From Stephanodiscus triporus (Eukaryota > Bacillariophyta > Thalassiosirophyceae > Thalassiosirales > Thalassiosiraceae), in NCBI GenBank assembly GCA_036939755.1, contig JALLAZ010001075.1, forward strand, positions 1 to 10,342: 10,342 bases of DNA, read 5' to 3'. Under the pieces are notes generated by a model. The model ran no database searches. It saw only the letters and a program-made list of their open reading frames with translations, and was not told the DNA's origin. Below are positions 7,019 to 10,342 of this stretch, in pieces. Both the position numbers and the translations under genes were made by a program. Every line of letters begins with the position of its first letter. Position 1 is the stretch's first letter.

Positions 7019-8380
7019 TCAAGTGATAGTGCAAGATGCATCATGATTAGCATTACAAGTCAGAGGTACGTCCCCGGCGCACGACGGACGCCCACATGTT
7101 TCTTGACCCTTGCAGGAGTCAGGATACTGTGTGCACTCATCGCATGGTTTGATATCAACAGAAGCGCAGAAGAATACTCCGTCATCGGCGCAAGAACAAC
7201 GATAACCATATTCCGTTGTACCATCACAGGCAGTAAATGGCTGATAATCACATAAAGACTGTGCAACACAGCTTGTTTCGCCACTGGTAGGTTCTACGAT
7301 AGGACACACGTTTAGTGTGTACACTTCGGGATCGCTCCCCTTTTTTTTTTCGACGATGAGTTTTTCGGTGGTAGAGCCCTCAATACACAATCGACCAGAA
7401 GTTGGCCCTGGAAGAGTAAAGATTGAGCCACTACACACTGAAGGGCCGCAGACCATCTTCGTGGTCAAAGTCTTCTCTGATGTAGAATGAAGCATGACAT
7501 TTCTGTTTGTCACACAGTCCTTCAGCATTGCACGAGCTTTATCCCCGGCCATGGTGGTGGCTGAAATTGTGCTCGTGTCACACACATCAACGGTAGTCGT
7601 ATTCTCATCACCAGTACATGCATTGCTATTCCCCTGTAGCGCCCTCGCATAATCGCCGTCATCCTTTCCCACGGCATAATCGTTCACGGCGCTTGCCGTG
7701 GCCACGGCCTCATTGGTATTCTTATCGACGAGTTGGCCGTTGTTTGTCGTCGTATCCTTGGCGAGGATGGCGGAGGCGAAACTCGTACCCAGGTTGGCGA
7801 GTGCGAGGATGAACACGAAGGCTAGGAGCCTGCAGAATGTGACGAGGAGGAAGTCGGATCGAGAGAGGGCGGAGAATGACGTGAGCGCATATGCGAGAAT
7901 GGCGGCATGAAAGACGAGCGAACGAGAGAACAAACACGGGTTCGACGAATCTGCTGCCCTTCTTCTCACCCGGCGATGATCTTCTTCATCTGGAACATGC
8001 TCTTCTGCATCGCGAGCTGCTCTTGCATCAGCGCGTATACCTTTTCGTTCGTCAAGAATCCGCGTCCGCTCTTGTCGAGCTTGCGCACTGTTCAATTCGT
8101 AGTTTGACGTAGCAAAGATGGAATTACATGTGAGAACAATGTCGATGTGGGACGTGACACATATACGTTGCGCAACGAAATGACGGCTGTGGTATAACTC
8201 ACTTGCAAGCTCGGCAGGGTCCAATACGCCATCCCCGTCAAGGTCGTATTTCCGCGACACCACAGAAAGCCTGGTCTTCTTCTCAGAGCTCGTGGGCTTG
8301 GCGGGGTTAGTCCCCTCGATCACCCCTTCCTCGATCTCGGTGACATCGTTGTTGTCTGACATGGCGTTGTTTTCGGTCAT
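7019..8380 (-). CDS. EF-hand, single-span membrane protein with Cys-rich tail (three exons)
   Basis: The CDS joins 8380-8203, 8087-7970 and 7829-7019, coding for 368 residues. The ATG at 8380-8378 is the first in frame; another at 8362 gives MSDNN. An acidic N-terminus leads to a canonical EF-hand loop at 46-57 (DLDGDGVLDPAE: Asp at 1, 3, 5 and 9, Glu at 12). A second, degenerate loop lies at 64-75 (DKSGRGFLTNEK). A Gln/Lys/Met-rich helix (NEKVYALMQEQLAMQKSMFQMKK) is followed by one hydrophobic span at about 99-122 (LLAFVFILALANLG...). The remaining 245 residues carry about 20 Cys, including C.C and C..C spacings near the end. The probable topology is EF-hands in the cytosol and a disulfide-rich domain outside or in a lumen (inference). 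Calcium binding by the first loop is likely. Both introns must be removed: unspliced, one frame happens to stay open, but it loses the second EF-hand. The function of the Cys-rich part is unknown. Confidence 0.88.
   Translation of the reverse strand: MTENNAMSDNNDVTEIEEGVIEGTNPAKPTSSEKKTRLSVVSRKYDLDGDGVLDPAELASELYHSRHFVAQRICVTSHIDIVLTCNSIFATSNYELNSAQARQERTRILDERKGIRADARAARDAEEHVPDEEDHRRVRRRAADSSNPCLFSRSLVFHAAILAYALTSFSALSRSDFLLVTFCRLLAFVFILALANLGTSFASAILAKDTTTNNGQLVDKNTNEAVATASAVNDYAVGKDDGDYARALQGNSNACTGDENTTTVDVCDTSTISATTMAGDKARAMLKDCVTNRNVMLHSTSEKTLTTKMVCGPSVCSGSIFTLPGPTSGRLCIEGSTTEKLIVEKKKGSDPEVYTLNVCPIVEPTSGETSCVAQSLCDYQPFTACDGTTEYGYRCSCADDGVFFCASVDIKPCDECTQYPDSCKGQETCGRPSCAGDVPLTCNANHDASCTIT
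7830..7969 (-). other. Intron 2 of the EF-hand gene (140 nt)
   Basis: The donor is GG|GTGAGAAG and the acceptor CATTCTGCAG|GCTCC. It joins KKIIAG to LLAFVFILALAN, placing the splice exactly at the start of the membrane span. Its length together with intron 1 is a multiple of three (115+140=255), which explains why an unspliced ORF spans the region. Confidence 0.87.
8088..8202 (-). other. Intron 1 of the EF-hand gene (115 nt)
   Basis: The donor is GCAA|GTGAGTT and the acceptor GAATTGAACAG|TGCG. Splicing turns the sequence after the first EF-hand loop into ELAMRKLDKSGRGFLTNEK, restoring the second EF-hand. The intron is AT-richer than the exons. Confidence 0.88.
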
Positions 8381-8439
8381 GGTGTTTTTGGTATTGTTGT
8401 TGAGGATGGTGGTTAAAGTGCGATGGATGATTTCCAATT

Positions 8440-8466
8440 TTTGTGATCTTTGTGATCTTTGTGATG
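8440..8466. repeat. Three tandem copies of TTTGTGATC
   Basis: Nine-base units start at 8440, 8449 and 8458; the last ends in G instead of C. On the minus strand this is (GATCACAAA)n, 60-86 bases upstream of the EF-hand start codon, probably in the 5' untranslated region. Confidence 0.8.
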
Positions 8467-8668
8467 ATTCAATATATTGTTGTTGCTGGATGTGTGCGCA
8501 TTCAGTCGCGATATTTTATCATATCTAGATACACTCTATGTACGAACTCTATGCGGCATGCAGTTTTACCCAGTCTTTCTTGTCGTTCCAACACATACAT
8601 CTGTGTCAAAGGTGACTGCACCTATCGTACTACAGATTTCAATTCAATTGCACCTTTTTACATAAATC

Positions 8669-8703
8669 GGAGATTTTTTACACGCCCTATGAAAAAAATC
8701 TCC
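8669..8703. repeat. Hairpin with 11-bp arms
   Basis: GGAGATTTTTT at 8669-8679 pairs with AAAAAATCTCC at 8693-8703, leaving a 13-nt loop. The flanks add a second, offset match: ATCGGAG on the left, and CTCCGAT then GTAA on the right to about 8714. The extended inverted repeat with a small insertion could be a remnant of a small element, or a transcript end. Confidence 0.55.
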
Positions 8704-9085
8704 CCTCCGATGTAAGAATCTCCCTGAAGCTTTTCGCGTAGGAATCAGTTTGCCGCTTAAGAGTCCAAAAAGAAAGGGGGTGTTTCTCGAACGTTGACCT
8801 AGATGACATGATCCGTCAAGGGTTGATGCAGTCGGTCGGATCGTACTGGCACCTTGACGCTCGTCCGAACGAGCGCGCGTCCGTATCGAAACGCGGGTAA
8901 GAGGGACGGCCGAAGCTTGCCGCACCGCACAATACACGAAATGGCCGTGCAGGGACGACATGCAGTGTTGCGTCCACGGGGACGCCAAGGACGCGAACAA
9001 GCTCTTCCTCAACGACGACGAGGGTGGCGGCGGCGGAGAGTTCGGCATGTACGACTTTCAGTATTGTGGCAGGGCGCCGCCGTCG

Positions 9086-9287
9086 GTGGGTAGATAGCCC
9101 CGTGCATTTTTTTGCTATCTCTCCCCTCCGTTAATTCCATCGTCCCCGTGCCATGGCGTGCGATTAACGACGGACGATGAAACGATGTCTTCGTGGATCC
9201 TCACCCCACCTCTCTCTTCGTTCTGCTCTGCCCCTTTTTAATGAGTAAAAAAAACAATTGCGACCAATATATCTCGCATGGCGCCAG
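9086..9287 (+). other. Probable intron in the APH-like sequence (202 nt)
   Basis: The donor is TCG|GTGGGTAG and the acceptor GGCGCCAG|GTCAAC. It joins GRAPPS to VNLAYFF, recreating the expected ...P.VDLAYFL-type segment of this family. It contains stops in the upstream frame (TAG at 9095-9097) and is AT-richer in its middle. Confidence 0.7.
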
Positions 9288-9406
9288 GTCAACCTGGCCT
9301 ACTTCTTCTGCGTTGTGGTCGGGGACACATCCGATGACTACTACCGCGGATATACGCGCCGTTACCACGAAACAGCTCGTGCACGAATTGGAGAATGATA
9401 TGGGGA

Positions 9407-9416
9407 GGGGGGGGGG
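9407..9416 (+). repeat. Ten-G homopolymer at a frame break
   Basis: The run separates ...LENDMG (frame of 9373) from HHRAWPPTLDKL (frame of 9417). Nine G would keep one frame. It is prone to slippage and to sequencing length error. Confidence 0.8.
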
Positions 9417-9637
9417 ATCATCATCGTGCCTGGCCACCGACATTGGACAAACTCAAGGATTTGGTTGTGTTGGTTCTGTGTAATTTTCAGCATTTCCTGT
9501 GCAGCTGGGGACATTTGGGATCGGACATTTCCTTGGTGGTCATCGGAGTTCTGGATAGGCTTGATGGCGGCAACGCCCTCGAGGTGGAGGATGGGAATAA
9601 CTACCATAAAGGGAGCTCTACCAAAGTATGCTGGTGA

Positions 9638-9850
9638 TAATCAAGAATAATCTGTTGGCTGTGGCCGGTAATATCTATCAATACAGTATTTTGCATACTG
9701 AGTAATTGGCTGAAAAACTTTAGACTTCGCATTAACCAGATATCTACCACCCTTTCTCGACGACATTTTATTTGGCAGATTCGAATAGTGAATCCTCCAG
9801 ACGTAGGTCACCCCGAAACTTGTGCGTGTCATCTCCCTCATCGCATACAT
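9638..9850. other. Spacer between convergent sequences
   Basis: This interval lies between the ends of the plus-strand APH-like remnant and the minus-strand START-like gene. It is AT-rich, with no gene recognised; it presumably contains both 3' ends. Confidence 0.5.
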
Positions 9851-10342
9851 TCACGACAAGGCACGGATGTCCCTGACAAAGTCTGTGGTGCCCTTCACGC
9901 CGGCGCCCTTCACGAGCATCAGCAGTATTATCGGGCTGTAAACGTGCATCACGGAAGTGCGTTCCGTCTTGTCCGGCTCGCCCGGCACCGCCCTTAGGAC
10001 ACTCACGCCTAGTAGTATCTCATTCCGCACCCAGCTTCTTGCCATTGATGTGATCACCATCTGACGATGACGACGATGATGACAACGATGACAACGACAA
10101 TGACAATGACGATGATGACGATGATGCCCCTCCTCCTCCGCCGATGATGGCGCGACTCACGGCGATGTACCCCTCCTCCTCCCCTTCCCCCGCGCCATTT
10201 ACCCCACTGCATGAACGTCACGAGCTTGACAATCCCGCTGACCAATGGGGGCTTTGTCAGGTTCCTCACCACCTTGAGGTTGAGGGAAACTGTAACACTA
10301 GTTACTACCTAAGTTACAAAAAACATAGATGCAGAGTAAGAA
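9851..10342 (-). pseudogene. START-domain (lipid-transfer) gene, C-terminal part, frames disrupted
   Basis: The last 60 residues, ending in TGA at 9853-9851, read SWVRNEILLGVSVLRAVPGEPDKTE, then TSVMHVYSP and a closing DFVRDIRALS. This resembles the final strand and C-terminal helix of START domains. Upstream, a second frame reads GEGEEEGYIAVSRAI (TAC at 10169-10167), like the YVVSR strand of START. A third frame reads KLVTFMQWGKW (about 10194-10230). One extra base near 10185 and one near 10035 would explain the frame changes. Alternatively a GT-AG intron at 10061-10160 (donor GTGAGT, acceptor CGTCAG, 100 nt) joins YIA directly to the last segment in frame and removes a Ser/Leu microsatellite. 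The N-terminal part lies beyond the right edge. START proteins carry lipids in a hydrophobic pocket; the ligand is unknown. Whether the gene is intact is unresolved. Confidence 0.5.
10061..10126. repeat. GAYGAY/GACAAY microsatellite
   Basis: About 66 bases consist of imperfect GAC/GAT/AAC/AAT triplets. On the minus strand it reads as a Ser/Leu run (TCA, TCG, TTG) in the frame following YIAVSRAI, or as intron sequence ending in CGTCAG at 10061. It is likely length-variable. Confidence 0.75.

Larger units (their letters stand above)
8381..8741. promoter_or_regulatory. 5' region of the EF-hand gene
   Basis: This AT-rich interval lies between the minus-strand EF-hand start and the plus-strand APH-like remnant. 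It contains a 9-bp tandem repeat and a hairpin, listed separately. No gene is recognised, and there is no sign of the missing N-terminal lobe of the neighbouring kinase-like sequence. Promoter content is inferred from position. Confidence 0.4.
8742..9637 (+). pseudogene. APH/choline-kinase-like fragment, 5'-truncated and frame-broken
   Basis: Pieces in three frames resemble the C-terminal lobe of aminoglycoside-phosphotransferase/ecdysteroid-kinase-like proteins. The piece at 8742-8896 includes QSVGSYWHLDARP. The piece at 8953-9085 holds the catalytic-loop motif CCVHGDAKDAN (HGD...N) and YDFQYCGRAPPS, with the metal-binding Asp in DFQ. After a likely 202-nt intron comes VNLAYFFCVVVGDTSDDYYRGYTRRYHE. 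The frame then shifts at an AAA (9369-9372) to QLVHELENDMG, and again at a ten-G run (9407-9416) to PTLDKLKDL...SWGHLGSDIS...VLDRLDGG, ending in TGA at 9637. The break between the first two pieces is fixed either by a 56-nt GT-AG intron (8897-8952) or by indels. The ATP-binding N-lobe is absent and only 360 AT-rich bases separate this from the divergent neighbour, so an active kinase is unlikely. Family naming is by motif memory. Confidence 0.68.

Noticed and set aside
7019..8437. Single uninterrupted 472-residue minus ORF
   Set aside because: It starts at TTG and reads through two consensus introns; the spliced model restores the second EF-hand.
8644..9048. Minus-strand ORF of 134 residues
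   Set aside because: It is opposite the APH-like fragment and also runs through the AT-rich hairpin; no motif was found.
9641..9850. Minus-strand 69-residue ORF
   Set aside because: It follows the START-like stop, has no motif and is AT-rich; probably 3' flanking sequence.

Overview
This looks like nuclear DNA of a microalga, most likely a diatom (inference). The exons are GC-rich and the spacers AT-rich. Introns are short GT-AG introns with GTGAG-type donors. Proteins carry long Asp/Glu, Ser and Gly low-complexity inserts. The gene set (kinesin-light-chain-like TPR, EF-hand/membrane/Cys-rich, VASt, START, APH-like kinase) fits a stramenopile. Nothing prokaryotic, no CRISPR array, no rRNA or tRNA and no intact mobile element was seen.

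Layout, left to right. (1) 1-1797, minus: 5' part of a gene for a VASt-domain (StAR-related, membrane/lipid-binding) protein, open without a stop to the left edge. (2) 1798-2268: AT-rich spacer with two inverted repeats. (3) 2269-3233, minus: a broken or spliced gene for a Thr/Ser/Asp-rich repeat protein. Its frame changes at a five-G run, and two stop codons lie inside a possible 63-nt intron. (4) 3234-3511: shared upstream region of two divergent genes. (5) 3512-6181, plus: intact two-exon gene for an 862-residue TPR protein. (6) 6182-7018: mostly unexplained sequence. (7) 7019-8380, minus: three-exon gene for a 368-residue protein with EF-hands, one membrane span and a Cys-rich tail. (8) 8381-8741: its 5' region, with a small tandem repeat and a hairpin. 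(9) about 8742-9637, plus: 5'-truncated, frame-broken remnant of an APH/choline-kinase-like gene. (10) 9638-9850: spacer. (11) 9851 to right edge, minus: C-terminal part of a probable START-domain gene, also with frame changes.

No operon-like co-function is evident. The only functional echo is that two StAR-related lipid-binding folds (VASt and START) sit at the two ends. Several genes show single-base frame changes, some in homopolymers. These could be real decay or indel errors in the assembly, and deciding which is the most useful follow-up. No convincing new biological system was found.
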